From assembly GCA_018821785.1 (NCBI GenBank), contig JAHJLI010000276.1, positions 1 to 53,982 of the forward strand: a stretch of DNA of 53,982 nt, given 5' to 3'. A model generated the notes under the pieces. The model was not told where the DNA came from and made no database searches. It saw only the letters and a program-made list of their open reading frames with translations. Every line of letters starts with the position of its first letter. The stretch's first letter is position 1. Origin of the DNA: Pseudomonadota bacterium (GTDB lineage Bacteria > Desulfobacterota > Desulfobulbia > Desulfobulbales > Desulfocapsaceae). Made by a program: the position numbers and the translations under genes. Positions 26,447 through 36,369 of the stretch are shown one piece after another.

Positions 26447-27052
26447 ATGTATTATAATTCTCAACAAATCATCCTGGCTTCTGCTTCTCCACGACGACAA
26501 CAATACCTGAAGGACATGGGGCTTAGATTCAGTGTTTATACTTCAGCTATTGATGAACGACCTGTTGCCGATGAGGATCCTGTCACTTTTGTCATCCGGA
26601 TGGCTAGAGAAAAAGCGGCAGCAATAAGGGAATCTTTTCCTGATTCGTGGATAGTAAGTGGTGATACCGTGGTCTGCCTAGGCCAAAGAATCCTTGGCAA
26701 ACCAACGGGTGCAGAGGATGCTGTGGACCAGCTCATGGCCTTGTCCGGGCGAGAACACTGTGTGCAGACCGGTTTTTGTGTCACCCATAGTCGAAGGCGA
26801 GTGGAAGTTGCCCGATCGGTTACCACAAAGGTGAGATTTGCTCCATTCTCAGAAGTCACGGCTCGAGCCTATGTGGCTATCGGCGAAAGTTCCGACAAGG
26901 CCGGAGCGTATGCAATTCAAGGTGTGGGGGCTTGTCTGGTGCAATCCATTGAGGGTTCTTACTCGAACGTAGTAGGTCTTCCCCTTTGCGAGCTCTTGCA
27001 GGTTCTTCAGGAACATGGGGTTATCGAACCTGCTTCGTCGATGAGTGAATAG
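26447..27052 (+). CDS. maf: Maf-family nucleoside triphosphate pyrophosphatase
   Basis: A 201-residue Maf/YhdE/YceF-type protein that hydrolyses non-canonical or selected NTPs to the monophosphate and has been linked to septum inhibition. Signatures in order are ILASASPRRQQYL (8-20), IDERPVADEDP, the catalytic-Asp stretch SGDTVVCLG, LSGREHCVQTGF and the C-terminal KAGAYAIQGVGACLV with SIEGSYSNVVGLP. All conserved residues I know for the family are present and the length is normal. The ribosome binding site before ATG 26447 is weak. It is the first gene after the decayed operon. Confidence 0.93.
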   Translation: MYYNSQQIILASASPRRQQYLKDMGLRFSVYTSAIDERPVADEDPVTFVIRMAREKAAAIRESFPDSWIVSGDTVVCLGQRILGKPTGAEDAVDQLMALSGREHCVQTGFCVTHSRRRVEVARSVTTKVRFAPFSEVTARAYVAIGESSDKAGAYAIQGVGACLVQSIEGSYSNVVGLPLCELLQVLQEHGVIEPASSMSE

Positions 27053-27115
27053 TGCGCGAGGCGTGTTGAAATTTCTGGTTGAGGTGTGTATTCGATTATT
27101 AAATGCATCATATTT

Positions 27116-27164
27116 ACAGAATGTTCATTTTAATGAAAATGGTTTAAGGGGATGTCCATTCTGT
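27116..27164. terminator. Nested inverted repeat after maf
   Basis: ACAGAATG (27116-27123) pairs with CATTCTGT (27157-27164); inside it CATTTTAATGAAAATG (27126-27141) is a second hairpin. Could terminate maf transcription or be a regulatory site for the large gene at 27225. Confidence 0.4.
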
Positions 27165-27224
27165 TCAAAGAGAAATTGAGACTGTCATAGATCATATGCT
27201 GGTATAGATTAGCGGTGGCAAACA

Positions 27225-30200
27225 ATGGGTCAGATTGTACAGCAGGCAAAAAGTGTTGATGCGCTGAAATTGTTGAATAACGCAATTGTAACGAGCCGTC
27301 TTTATCCGCCGGAATCGCCTCAGGTAGCCAATGCTGTGGAGCGAGGGTATAAAGGTTTGAAACTCTTTCTCCGCGAGCAAGGTCCTTTACTATTTTCCAA
27401 TAGGGATGATTCCCCCTGGCTTTGCGGCCAGCCTCTTGAACAGGAAATTCTCAATTCATTTCCCAACCTTGTTGTTTTTCGTCAATTGCGTTTGCTCGGT
27501 TTGTCGCAACTGCTGATAGGCGCCGACATGGATCGTTACGCGTTTGGGCAGATACTTTATGTTTTTAATACCCCCCTTGAAAAAGCCAAGAAAGCCGGTG
27601 GGGGAATGGCTTACATCACCAGCCTTGGGCTAGCAAGTTATTTTCCTGAGAAAGCAGAAGGTTCTCCGGTAAAGGTGGACGTCTCGCAACCGGCCGAAAC
27701 AAAATCTCGTAAATTGGTAAAGATTCAACCGGAATTGCTGGCCTGCCTCTGTGGCATGGACAAGAGTCCGAAAATTCAGGATGAACTGATAAAGCGACTC
27801 CAAAGCACAGAGTCAATTGTTGATCTTCTCGCAGCAGGTGTCGGCCATATTCTCCAGGGTATTCTCAAGAAAGGAGAGATCGTTTCTTCTCCACTCTTTC
27901 CTTTGATGCTGCAGGGTGCAGAGCGTTTAATTGGTGAAAATGATCTGCGGCCGGTGACTCTTGATCTTGCCCGCATTCTGGTTCAAAATCTTCGGGAACC
28001 GGCGTTGTGTGTTCTCTTGTCTCAGGAGTATCCGGAAGGATTCGGAAAGAGATTTTTTGACGGTCTGATCGGCTTCCTGACCACCGACAATCTCGGAACC
28101 CTTTTTATTCTTTTCCGCGAACAGATTGCCAAGTCGCGACTCGCCGACGGTGATAAATCGCCACGGATGAAGTTACTCGGCGATGCCATCTTGAGGCTCA
28201 TGAATACCGGCAAGGGAAAACATTTTCTCGGCGCAGAAAAGGCCAGGGCATTGATTCATGAAGGTGAAGCAGTACGAAAGAAAAGCCGCCTTGAGGCTGG
28301 GATTCATGGCTTGCTGCGGGGGAACCTGAACCCTCTGAAAAGTGATGAACTGCTGGAGTACCTGCCTGAAGCGTTAGCCCAAAAATTTGCAACCAAGGCT
28401 GAACATGATGCTGAGACACTCATTAAAAGAATTGGTGAATGCCTTCGGAAAGAAGGCGGAGCGGTTAACGGAACGGTTCTGTCGAGCACCGTCACCATAG
28501 GGGAAAAGCTTGTTGCCGATGGTCGTTTGGCTCTCATAGATATTTTTCTTGAACCGCTCATGATAGTTTTTCGGCAAGAGGCTTTAGACGAAACACTCTT
28601 GGAAAAGATCGTGAATTTTCTCCATCTGGTGATGCAGGCTAGTTGGAATCTTGGCGACTATGGGCGTGGAGATGGTATCCTCAACCTTTTTCATATGATC
28701 CGTAGTGGTCAGCTGGGCAGATCTACTTCCCTTAAAAGGATAATCGGCAAGATTCAGGATCAGGGAATTCAAAGGGCAATGCTGCCGACTCTTTTGGCTG
28801 AATGTCTGGCCTCGCCCATGGATGAAGCCTTGGCACATCGTCTGGTGTTCCAAGGACCGGTGGCAGTTCGATTCCTGGTAGAGTCCCTGGTTAATACCGA
28901 AGACATGGACGACCGCATTAAAATTATCGATTTACTGACAACCAACAGCTGTTTTCTCACTCCGATTATCCATGAATATTTACCGGCACATATGCCTTGG
29001 TACGGTAAGCGCAATCTGCTGAAGCTTCTTGGGGAAACAGGCGAGGAGGAGGATGCGCAAAGCGTTCTGCCCTTTTTCAAGCATGAAGATTTTCGGGTGC
29101 AGAAAGAGGCTTTTTTGTGCCTTTATAAGATCGGCGGCAAGAACAGGAAAACATTATTTCTCGAAGCATTGGCCGTTTCGTCTGAACTACTCAAAGTTCA
29201 ACTTATCGATGCTCTCAATAGCTTTTGCGACGATGAGGTAGCAACACAACTCGTTGAATTGTTGGTTGCGAATGAAAATTTCACTGAAAAAAACCGCACT
29301 GATATTCTGTTGCAAGTATTGGAAACCTTGGGGCGTTGTGCTAGTCCGGCGGCAATTAAGGGGATTGAATCGTTTCTCCAGACCCGGAAACAACGCTCAG
29401 CTAAAAAAATTCCCGACCATATCTGGGGGGCGGCAGAAAAGGCTCTGAAATACCTGGAAAATGATCTCAAGGAGAATAGAAAAAAATATCTTCAGGCTGG
29501 GCAACTACGCAAAAATGCACTGAAGCAGAGTGCACAAATAAGCAAATCGACAAAAGACCAGAAAATATTAACAGGCTTGCCTCAGGAGCAAACGGTTCGT
29601 GCTTTTTTAGCTCAGGGCGATAAATCGGGGGCGAAAGAGTTGCTGGTTCAGATGATTGAACAGTCGGCGCGGGCGCATAATTTTATCCAGGCTGACAATC
29701 TGCGCCAATGGCTCATTGAGGTTGATCCGGCCGCCTTTAGCTACATTATCAAAGCCGCTGAACTCATCGACCGGGAAAAAGTGGCGGCTATTGACAAAGG
29801 TCATCTGGAAATCTGGAGCAAATTGTATGAATGTCTGTCGTCGGAAGAATTTGCTGCAGTGTACCATGCTCAGAAACATACTAGGTACCTAGGTGGAGAG
29901 GTCATTGTCAAGCAGGGTGCAGTAAAGACCTCTCTATTTTTCATCAACAGCGGGAAGGTCAAACTCTACTTTGAGGACCAGAAAAAAGAAGTTTTAGTCA
30001 AAACCATGGGAGCTGGCGAAATCTTTGGCTCTGGTGCATTTTTTGATGCCTCGGTCTGGACGATATCAGTTGCCAGCGTAAGTCCTTCCGAAATTTCCAG
30101 CCTGAAATTGGATAAGCTTCGGGAGTGGAGTGATGAATATCCTGGCCTTGAATCAAAACTCAAAGATTTTTGTAGTAAATTCGAAAGAATAGATGATTTT

Positions 30201-30593
30201 ATTAAAAAGAGCTCAAAGGACCGGAGGCTGCAGGAACGGCACGAGATTTCCGGTCGGGTAAGCACTGCATTGGTTGATAATCGTGGGCAGGCTATCGGGG
30301 TAAGCGCCATGGCCGAATTGTCTGATATTTCCGAGGGAGGGGTGTCCTATCAAGTGAGAATTTCCAAGAAGGACAATGCTCGCCTTTTGTTGGGACGAAA
30401 GGTTCAGGTGAGGGTGCCAGTGGGGGAAGAACCTGGCGAATTCACCCTGCTTTACGGCGATATTCTGGCGGTTCGCAGCACCTATATGGTAGAGAGTGAC
30501 TATTCAGTCCATGTCACATTTGATGCTCTGCTTGAGAAAGGAACACTTCAAGAAATTATCAAAGCGGCGAGACGCGAAGCGCCGGTGAAATGA
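27225..30593 (+). CDS. YPP-module / HEAT / cNMP-like / PilZ signalling protein
   Basis: A 1122-residue soluble protein. Residues 1-125 form the YPP module (YPPESPQV at 27-34) shared with the HD-GYP and 3.9-kb proteins. Residues ~170-800 are helical with HEAT-like repeats (VLPFFKHEDFRVQKEAFLCL near 625). About 885-975 is a cyclic-nucleotide-binding fold (GAGEIFGSGAFFD) without the canonical phosphate-binding Arg. About 1000-1105 is a PilZ domain with both c-di-GMP motifs, RLQER (1001-1005, RxxxR) and DISEGG (1034-1039). It should therefore bind c-di-GMP. The last ~270 residues are clearly paralogous to the 7.4-kb protein. It is followed 52 bp later by the primase-helicase-like gene, likely one operon. 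Confidence 0.82.
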   Translation: MGQIVQQAKSVDALKLLNNAIVTSRLYPPESPQVANAVERGYKGLKLFLREQGPLLFSNRDDSPWLCGQPLEQEILNSFPNLVVFRQLRLLGLSQLLIGADMDRYAFGQILYVFNTPLEKAKKAGGGMAYITSLGLASYFPEKAEGSPVKVDVSQPAETKSRKLVKIQPELLACLCGMDKSPKIQDELIKRLQSTESIVDLLAAGVGHILQGILKKGEIVSSPLFPLMLQGAERLIGENDLRPVTLDLARILVQNLREPALCVLLSQEYPEGFGKRFFDGLIGFLTTDNLGTLFILFREQIAKSRLADGDKSPRMKLLGDAILRLMNTGKGKHFLGAEKARALIHEGEAVRKKSRLEAGIHGLLRGNLNPLKSDELLEYLPEALAQKFATKAEHDAETLIKRIGECLRKEGGAVNGTVLSSTVTIGEKLVADGRLALIDIFLEPLMIVFRQEALDETLLEKIVNFLHLVMQASWNLGDYGRGDGILNLFHMIRSGQLGRSTSLKRIIGKIQDQGIQRAMLPTLLAECLASPMDEALAHRLVFQGPVAVRFLVESLVNTEDMDDRIKIIDLLTTNSCFLTPIIHEYLPAHMPWYGKRNLLKLLGETGEEEDAQSVLPFFKHEDFRVQKEAFLCLYKIGGKNRKTLFLEALAVSSELLKVQLIDALNSFCDDEVATQLVELLVANENFTEKNRTDILLQVLETLGRCASPAAIKGIESFLQTRKQRSAKKIPDHIWGAAEKALKYLENDLKENRKKYLQAGQLRKNALKQSAQISKSTKDQKILTGLPQEQTVRAFLAQGDKSGAKELLVQMIEQSARAHNFIQADNLRQWLIEVDPAAFSYIIKAAELIDREKVAAIDKGHLEIWSKLYECLSSEEFAAVYHAQKHTRYLGGEVIVKQGAVKTSLFFINSGKVKLYFEDQKKEVLVKTMGAGEIFGSGAFFDASVWTISVASVSPSEISSLKLDKLREWSDEYPGLESKLKDFCSKFERIDDFIKKSSKDRRLQERHEISGRVSTALVDNRGQAIGVSAMAELSDISEGGVSYQVRISKKDNARLLLGRKVQVRVPVGEEPGEFTLLYGDILAVRSTYMVESDYSVHVTFDALLEKGTLQEIIKAARREAPVK

Positions 30594-30645
30594 ACCAGGT
30601 CAATTGCAAGGGACCGTGTCGACAAGGTTTTTGGCGAGGGAAGCC

Positions 30646-32433
30646 ATGACCCTGGGTAATGATCTCATCTCTCGGTTTTATCTCAAGCATCTTGGAGGGG
30701 AATGGCAGGAAACCATGTTTGCTGTCTGCCCCTTCTGTAAGGAACACGGCTATGAAAGCGGCCGTCTGGTCATATTTTTAAATCACCAAAGTTTTTTTCA
30801 CGGCTATTTTCGTTGCCAAAACCGCTGTGTTCCAGGCGGCTTCCCTCTCTGGTTTGCACAACTTGCCTCCATTGCTCTTAGTGAGGTGCCGGGATATATT
30901 CCGGAACATGAGATCGCTGGAGTGCAGCCGGAATATCCTGTTGAAAACATCAATGATGAAGTTGCTGCCTATAGAGATAGAATAACCGACGCAATTTACG
31001 GTCTCTTCAAAGAAAGCGAAATTGGCAGGTCTGTTTTGTCCGAGATGCGGGTGGGCTTTAACGGGCGTTATCTGGTTTTCCCTTACTTTCAGGAAGATGG
31101 GAATTGCTACTCTGCTCGTTGTGTTCATCCAGACCGGGCAGAAGACTATTTTTGGCATGGCAACCAGGATTTTGGCCGTGAGCCATTCAATCTCTATAAT
31201 GTCGAAGACATAAAGCGCTGTGAAAACGGTGCGTTGTTTCTCTGCGAGGGGGAAGAAAACCTTCTGGCCCTCAAGCAATTAGGTTTTCCGGGTGTGGCTG
31301 TAGCCCATTATTCGGCTCTAGAAAAACTTCCTGCCGGTCTCTTTGCCAAAGTAAAAACACTTTTTATCTCCATTGCCAACAGTCTGGAGTCGGCGACCGC
31401 CGCCCGCAATCTTGCCTCAAGGGTCGGTTATAAAGCGAGAATTCTAGTCTGGCAACAAAATGCACCCAAGCACTACACCCTGCGGCGGTTAGCAAAGGAT
31501 TCTGGTAAAGGGTTTGCTGGTAAAGTAACTGAGATGGTCAGACAGTCACGCGCCTTCTCGCCTTTTACTTCGCCGCAGCGTGAATACCAGTTGTTTCTGC
31601 AAACCCTTGGGCGGGAGCAGGGAAAAGAGTTTAAAAGCCTGACCTCCAGCTTTCAGCTTTTAGACGGTGCCATTGGTGGTGTACATGGAATTAATGTTAT
31701 TGGTGGAGCTCCGAAGGTCGGTAAATCGACATTTGTTATTCAGATAGCTTCAGAAATGGCTTTGAAAAAGATTCCGGTGTTATATTACGATTTTGAAAAT
31801 GGCCGACAGAAGATCTATCAACGGACCCTTTGTCGCCTGGCCCGCTTGTCAACCGATCAGTTCAGGGCAAAAAACGTGTCGGAGGAGCAAAGACAAAGGG
31901 CCGAGTCAGCCACACAACGACTTGAACAGATGCTCTTTTTCTGGAGGGTTATCAATGATCGCAAGGTAACTCCTGAACTGATGCGTAAACATATCGACTT
32001 CATTCGCCACGAAACGAGAAGCGAATACACTGTGGTGGTAATCGATAGTCTGCATAAGCTGCCGTTTAACGAATTTACCGAGCGCCGCACTGGTATCGAT
32101 GCCTGGTTGCGGCAAATGGAATCGATGCGCGACGACTTGCAGGTTTCCTTCCTGGTGATTTCCGAGCTCTCCCGGGGGACTGATGGTTCTTACCGGGAGG
32201 AGCCACACCTCGGAGTCTTCAAGGGATCAGGGGATATTGAATACAGTGCTGACAACGCCATGGTGCTGTATCCGGATTTGCCTGAAAATGGCCTGTCGGC
32301 GGATAAACCGGGTGCAAAAAGCACCCTCTGGTTGGTGGCAAGTCGGGAACACAGCCCAGGTCGAGTCGCCGGTTACCGTCAGGATTACCCCTACTGGGGA
32401 TTTGTCGAACACCCGATTGGAGAAGATTTTTAA
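30646..32433 (+). CDS. Primase-helicase-like ATPase with degenerate TOPRIM
   Basis: A 595-residue protein with the layout of phage-type primase-helicases. It has a zinc ribbon (CPFC 28-31 and CQNRC 57-61), a TOPRIM-like region (LFLCEGEENLLALKQLG, 197-213), and a RecA/DnaB-type ATPase with Walker A GGAPKVGKST (353-362), Walker B VVVIDS (463-468) and a DnaB-like ISELSRG motif. The metal-binding DxD expected in TOPRIM (about 240-246) reads LFISIANS, so primer synthesis is doubtful, while helicase/ATPase activity looks possible. The ATG 30646 is preferred over TTG 30604 because GAGGGA precedes it. It lies in a probable operon with the PilZ protein upstream and ends 6 bp from trmFO. Confidence 0.75.
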   Translation: MTLGNDLISRFYLKHLGGEWQETMFAVCPFCKEHGYESGRLVIFLNHQSFFHGYFRCQNRCVPGGFPLWFAQLASIALSEVPGYIPEHEIAGVQPEYPVENINDEVAAYRDRITDAIYGLFKESEIGRSVLSEMRVGFNGRYLVFPYFQEDGNCYSARCVHPDRAEDYFWHGNQDFGREPFNLYNVEDIKRCENGALFLCEGEENLLALKQLGFPGVAVAHYSALEKLPAGLFAKVKTLFISIANSLESATAARNLASRVGYKARILVWQQNAPKHYTLRRLAKDSGKGFAGKVTEMVRQSRAFSPFTSPQREYQLFLQTLGREQGKEFKSLTSSFQLLDGAIGGVHGINVIGGAPKVGKSTFVIQIASEMALKKIPVLYYDFENGRQKIYQRTLCRLARLSTDQFRAKNVSEEQRQRAESATQRLEQMLFFWRVINDRKVTPELMRKHIDFIRHETRSEYTVVVIDSLHKLPFNEFTERRTGIDAWLRQMESMRDDLQVSFLVISELSRGTDGSYREEPHLGVFKGSGDIEYSADNAMVLYPDLPENGLSADKPGAKSTLWLVASREHSPGRVAGYRQDYPYWGFVEHPIGEDF

Positions 32434-32439
32434 GCAGTT

Positions 32440-33762
32440 TCAAATATGTCCATCCTCCCGCCATTGCGCGAGTTTTTCAAGCGCAAGCTGGGAACGTTCC
32501 TGGCCCCGTATCTTTTTTTTGACCTTTTCCTGCCAGCTGGGGAAGAGGCCGAAATTGATGTTTGATGGCTGAAATTTTTTTGGATCACTCTTTGTCAGGT
32601 GGTTGATGAGCGAGCCTAAGGCCGTTTCCGGTGGAGGGACAACCGGGGCTTGGCCAGCAACCATCCGGGCGGCATTGATTCCGGCGATAAGGCCCATGGC
32701 AGCCGATTCCACATACCCTTCAACGCCGGAGAGCTGGCCGGCCAGGAGGAGATCCGGCCTGTCAATGAATTGCAGGGTAGGTTGCAGAAGTGCCGGAGAG
32801 AGAACAAAGGTATTGCGATGAATTGACCCGAGTCTGGCAAACTCGGCCTTCTCCATTCCCGGGATGAGGCGGAAGATACGTTTTTGTTCCGGGTAGGTTA
32901 ACTTGGTCTGAAATCCCACCATGTTATAGGTGGTTCCCTCCCTATTCTCTTTGCGCAGCTGAACGACTGCGTAGGGGTCTCGACCGGTTCTGGGGTCGGC
33001 AAGCCCAACCGGTTTCATCGGCCCAAAACGCAGGGTTTCATCACCTCTTGAGCGGATGACTTCTACCGGCAGACAGCCTTCAAAGTATTTGACGTCCTCG
33101 AAATCCTTGAGGGGCATGTATTCAGCATCTGCCAGTTCGCTGATAAAATGCTGATAGCTTTGCCTATCCATCGGACAATTCAAATAATCACCGGGGCCGT
33201 CATCATAGCGTGATTTACAGTAGACGATATCCATGTTGAGAGAATCGGCGTACACAATGGGGGCAATGGCATCGTAAAAGGCCAGCCGTTCTTTGCCGGT
33301 AAGGGCGGCCAGGGCCTGGGCCAGTGGTTCAGAGGTAAGGGGGCCGGTGGCAATGATGGTGGGATCTTCGGACGGCGGAGGAATGGTAAAGACCTCCTCT
33401 CTGACGATATTAATGAGAGGGTGTTCAGCGAGAAGAGAACTGATCCGGGCGGCGAATTTATCCCGGTCAACTGCCAGTGCCTTGCCGGCCGGGACTGCGG
33501 TGGCGTGGGCTTGGGCGATGATCAGGGAGTTGCAGCGGCGCATCTCTTCCTTTAAAAGTCCAACCGCCGAGGTGGGATCATTTGATCTCAGTGAATTGCT
33601 GCAGACCAGTTCGGCAAGGTCTTGTGAATGATGGGCAGGACTGAAACGGTGTGGCTTCATGTCGATGAGTAGCACTCTGCATCCGCGGGTGGCCAGCTGC
33701 CAGGCTGCTTCACAACCTGCAAGGCCACCACCGATAATTGTCACTGTTTTATTTTCTGTCAT
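32440..33762 (-). CDS. trmFO: Folate-dependent tRNA (uracil-54-C5) methyltransferase TrmFO
   Basis: A 440-residue FAD enzyme that methylates U54 of the tRNA T-loop using methylene-tetrahydrofolate and NAD(P)H. The FAD-binding [16 protein letters not shown] lies at residues 9-24, followed by the family signatures [25 protein letters not shown], and the Cys-containing [30 protein letters not shown], and [16 protein letters not shown] near the C-terminus. The length and all blocks are normal. The start ATG has a close GAGG. It is convergent with the primase-helicase-like gene. TrmFO is typical of Gram-positives, Deltaproteobacteria and alphaproteobacteria, consistent with the organism guess. Confidence 0.97.
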   Translation of the reverse strand: MTENKTVTIIGGGLAGCEAAWQLATRGCRVLLIDMKPHRFSPAHHSQDLAELVCSNSLRSNDPTSAVGLLKEEMRRCNSLIIAQAHATAVPAGKALAVDRDKFAARISSLLAEHPLINIVREEVFTIPPPSEDPTIIATGPLTSEPLAQALAALTGKERLAFYDAIAPIVYADSLNMDIVYCKSRYDDGPGDYLNCPMDRQSYQHFISELADAEYMPLKDFEDVKYFEGCLPVEVIRSRGDETLRFGPMKPVGLADPRTGRDPYAVVQLRKENREGTTYNMVGFQTKLTYPEQKRIFRLIPGMEKAEFARLGSIHRNTFVLSPALLQPTLQFIDRPDLLLAGQLSGVEGYVESAAMGLIAGINAARMVAGQAPVVPPPETALGSLINHLTKSDPKKFQPSNINFGLFPSWQEKVKKKIRGQERSQLALEKLAQWREDGHI

Positions 33763-33834
33763 ATCCTCGTGGTCCGGTTGTTGGGAGATAAGAGGTCGTT
33801 ATCAGATAATTTGGACATTATTTCCTATTTTTGA

Positions 33835-33863
33835 TTGTCACTTATGCCGTTTAACGGGGTTAG
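33835..33863. repeat. Possible degenerate 3' half of the two-hairpin repeat
   Basis: CACTTATGCCGTTTAACGGGGTTAG resembles the distal half of the dispersed repeat, with CCGTT-TAACGG as the second hairpin; the proximal stem-loop is not recognisable. Tentative. Confidence 0.35.
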
Positions 33864-33883
33864 AGAAAGGCTGTGTTCATATT

Positions 33884-34756
33884 CTATTCACCAGATATCG
33901 TCAACAGCATATCATAAAACCCCTGGGCCGCCCGTGAAAGGCTGCGTTTGGGGTGGGTTACAACACCAAGCTGGCGATGAAATTGGACCCCGGGCAATTC
34001 GATGCAAACCAGTTCGGATTGCAGCATGCTGAGTGGCAGGACGCTCCAGCCTAAACCAACCGACACCAGCATCCTGATGCTCTCAAGGTAGTTGGTTTCC
34101 ACGCCAATTTTCAAATTGCAGCCGATGGCTTGAAAACGACTTTCAATCAGGCGCCTTGTGACTGTGCCGGACTCAGGGAATATGGCGGGATATCTTTGCA
34201 ACGCCCCTAAAGTATCTTCTGTCCTCACAAGCGGATGCTGTTCATTCACCATAATCTTCAGGGGATCATCCCAGACCTTATGCTGAAGGAGCTTGGAACT
34301 GAGGGCCTGAGGAAGGGTTACCACCGCCAACTCCAGGTCGCCAGCTGCCACGGCTCGACAGCCGGTTTCCGAGTCGAGGAAACTGAGATCAAATTCTACC
34401 AGGGGAAAGCGGAGACTAAAGGCCTGCAAGATGCTCGGGAGTCGGTGCAAGCCAATATGGTGGCTGGTGGCCACTTGCAGTACGCCGCTTACCTCGGTGG
34501 AAAGGTCGGCAATGAGACGCCGGCCCTCATTCATCTCCCGGAGGATATGCCGCGCCTTGGGCAGAAGCGTTCGGCCGGCCTCTGTCAACAAAATACCCTT
34601 GCCGAGTCTTTCAAAAAGTCTCGCCGACAGTTCTTCCTCAAGAGTTGCAATGCGCTTGCTGATTGCCGGTTGGGTAAGAAACAACTGATCCGCCGCCAGG
34701 GAAAACGATCCGGTATCGGCTACGGCGAGAAAAGCCTGCAGGGTGTTGGTATCCAT
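33884..34756 (-). CDS. LysR-family transcriptional regulator, probably of leuCD
   Basis: A 290-residue LysR-type regulator. The N-terminal winged helix covers residues 1-60 ([35 protein letters not shown]), followed by a periplasmic-binding-protein-like effector domain (about 90-290). It is divergently transcribed from leuC with 147 bp between starts. An ATTC-N7-GAAT dyad (34763-34777) lies directly before its start codon, matching the T-N11-A type of LysR site. By genome-context logic it should autoregulate and control leuCD, with a pathway intermediate as likely effector, but no experiment supports that here. LysR genes next to leuC are known in pseudomonads. Confidence 0.88.
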   Translation of the reverse strand: MDTNTLQAFLAVADTGSFSLAADQLFLTQPAISKRIATLEEELSARLFERLGKGILLTEAGRTLLPKARHILREMNEGRRLIADLSTEVSGVLQVATSHHIGLHRLPSILQAFSLRFPLVEFDLSFLDSETGCRAVAAGDLELAVVTLPQALSSKLLQHKVWDDPLKIMVNEQHPLVRTEDTLGALQRYPAIFPESGTVTRRLIESRFQAIGCNLKIGVETNYLESIRMLVSVGLGWSVLPLSMLQSELVCIELPGVQFHRQLGVVTHPKRSLSRAAQGFYDMLLTISGE

Positions 34757-34761
34757 TTTGT

Positions 34762-34778
34762 TATTCTACATTGGAATA
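34762..34778. promoter_or_regulatory. LysR-type operator candidate
   Basis: TATTC-N7-GAATA dyad between the divergent regulator and leuC, 5 bp from the regulator start and about 22 bp upstream of the leuC -35 element. Fits T-N11-A geometry. Confidence 0.55.
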
Positions 34779-34799
34779 GAAAATATGAAAATAATGAAT

Positions 34800-34828
34800 T
34801 TGAGTTATTACAAATTAAGCTCTATGCT
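34800..34828 (+). promoter_or_regulatory. Promoter of leuCD
   Basis: TTGAGT (34800-34805), 17-bp spacer and TATGCT (34823-34828). About 75 bp upstream of the leuC start. The leader contains a 19-codon frame (34845-34904) whose TGA overlaps the leuC ATG. Confidence 0.55.
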
Positions 34829-34903
34829 GTTTCCAAACAAGAGGATGAAAGCCAATGGAAAAAAATATTGCAGAAAGATGCAAAAACTGGGAGGAGAAAA
34901 CTG

Positions 34904-36307
34904 ATGGCCAGAACACTCTATGACAAACTGTGGGATGCGCACATAGTAAAGGAAAACGAAGATGGCACATGTCTGTTGTACATCGACCGGCACTTGGTGC
35001 ACGAAGTAACTTCGCCCCAGGCCTTTGAAGGATTGCGTCAAACTGGGAGACAGCCTTGGCGACGGGAAAGCATCCTGGCGGTGGCAGATCACAATGTTCC
35101 CACCACCGATCGGAGCCTGCCCGTTGCCGATCCGGCATCTCGCCTGCAGCTGCAAACCCTGACCGATAACTGCAAGGATTTCGGCATTAGTGAGTTTGGG
35201 CTCAACGATCACCGGCAGGGAGTGGTACACGTCATCGGTCCGGAACAGGGGGTGATTCTTCCTGGGATGACAGTGGTTTGCGGTGATTCCCACACCTCGA
35301 CTCATGGGGCCTTCGCGGCCTTGGCTTTCGGAATCGGTACCTCCGAGGTGGAGCATGTCCTCGCCACCCAGTGTCTGGTCATGAAAAAATCGAGATCGAT
35401 GCGGATCTCCGTCAATGGACGGGCAGGCCAGGGGGTAACGGCCAAGGATATAATACTGGCGATCATCGGTACAATCGGTACGGCCGGGGCCACAGGTTGT
35501 GTGATCGAATTTGCCGGTACGGCCATGAGTGATCTGAGTATGGAAGGGCGGATGACCGTATGCAATATGGCTATCGAGGCCGGGGCACGATCAGGCCTCA
35601 TGGCAGCGGACGAAAAGACCGTGGCCTACGTGCAAAACCGCCCTTTTTCTCCTCGGGGTGATACCCTGGCGAAAGCCTTGGCAGCCTGGGAGGAATTGCA
35701 CAGCGATATGGGGGCCTCATTTGACCGGGTCGTCTCCCTGGATGCGGCCTTGATAGAGCCCATGGTTAGTTGGGGAACTTCACCGGAGATGGTGGTGCCG
35801 ATTACCGGGGTGGTGCCCTACCCGCAGAATGAAAAGGATGTGGTGAAGGCTGAAGGAATGCGACAAGCTCTGCACTATATGGGGCTTACGCCAGGCATGC
35901 CCCTTAAGGAGATAAGGCTCGACAAGGTCTTTATCGGGTCTTGCACCAACGGTCGCATAGAGGATCTGCGCGCGGCGGCAGCGGTCGTCAAGGGACGAAA
36001 GGTGGCAGATTCCATTAGACTGGCTTTGGTTGTGCCCGGTTCCGGAGGGGTGAAACAGCAGGCCGAAGAGGAGGGCTTGGATACGATTTTCCGCAAGGCG
36101 GGATTTCAATGGCGCGAACCTGGTTGTTCTATGTGTCTGGCCATGAATGAAGATCGTTTGGCCGTTGGGGAGCGTTGTTCCTCCACCTCCAACCGTAATT
36201 TTGAAGGGCGACAGGGGCAAGGTGGTCGTACTCATCTCGTCAGCCCTGCAATGGCAGGGGCCGCGGCCATCGCAGGGCATTTTGTCGATGTACGAAGACC
36301 TTTCTGA
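34904..36307 (+). CDS. leuC: 3-isopropylmalate dehydratase large subunit
   Basis: A 467-residue aconitase-family enzyme that with LeuD isomerises 2- to 3-isopropylmalate in leucine synthesis. It is of the long, enterobacterial type ([15 protein letters not shown] start, [16 protein letters not shown]). The Fe-S ligands are in [11 protein letters not shown] (about residue 350) and [10 protein letters not shown] (about 410). The open frame continues upstream to 34235 across the promoter and antisense to LysR, but GGGAGGAG just before ATG 34904 and homology fix the true start. leuD follows 62 bp later. leuA and leuB are absent here. The long type is unusual next to the shorter archaeal-type genes I would expect in many sulfate reducers, hinting at transfer. 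Confidence 0.96.
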   Translation: MARTLYDKLWDAHIVKENEDGTCLLYIDRHLVHEVTSPQAFEGLRQTGRQPWRRESILAVADHNVPTTDRSLPVADPASRLQLQTLTDNCKDFGISEFGLNDHRQGVVHVIGPEQGVILPGMTVVCGDSHTSTHGAFAALAFGIGTSEVEHVLATQCLVMKKSRSMRISVNGRAGQGVTAKDIILAIIGTIGTAGATGCVIEFAGTAMSDLSMEGRMTVCNMAIEAGARSGLMAADEKTVAYVQNRPFSPRGDTLAKALAAWEELHSDMGASFDRVVSLDAALIEPMVSWGTSPEMVVPITGVVPYPQNEKDVVKAEGMRQALHYMGLTPGMPLKEIRLDKVFIGSCTNGRIEDLRAAAAVVKGRKVADSIRLALVVPGSGGVKQQAEEEGLDTIFRKAGFQWREPGCSMCLAMNEDRLAVGERCSSTSNRNFEGRQGQGGRTHLVSPAMAGAAAIAGHFVDVRRPF

Positions 36308-36369
36308 GTTTCGGGCAGTGCTTCAGATCTTAAGAGAAATCTTCAAAAAATATATTTAAAGGTGCGATT

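Noticed and set aside
34235..34903. N-terminal extension of the leuC frame (frame open from 34235).
   Set aside because: It runs across the leuCD promoter and antisense to the LysR gene; leuC homology and a strong ribosome site fix the start at 34904.
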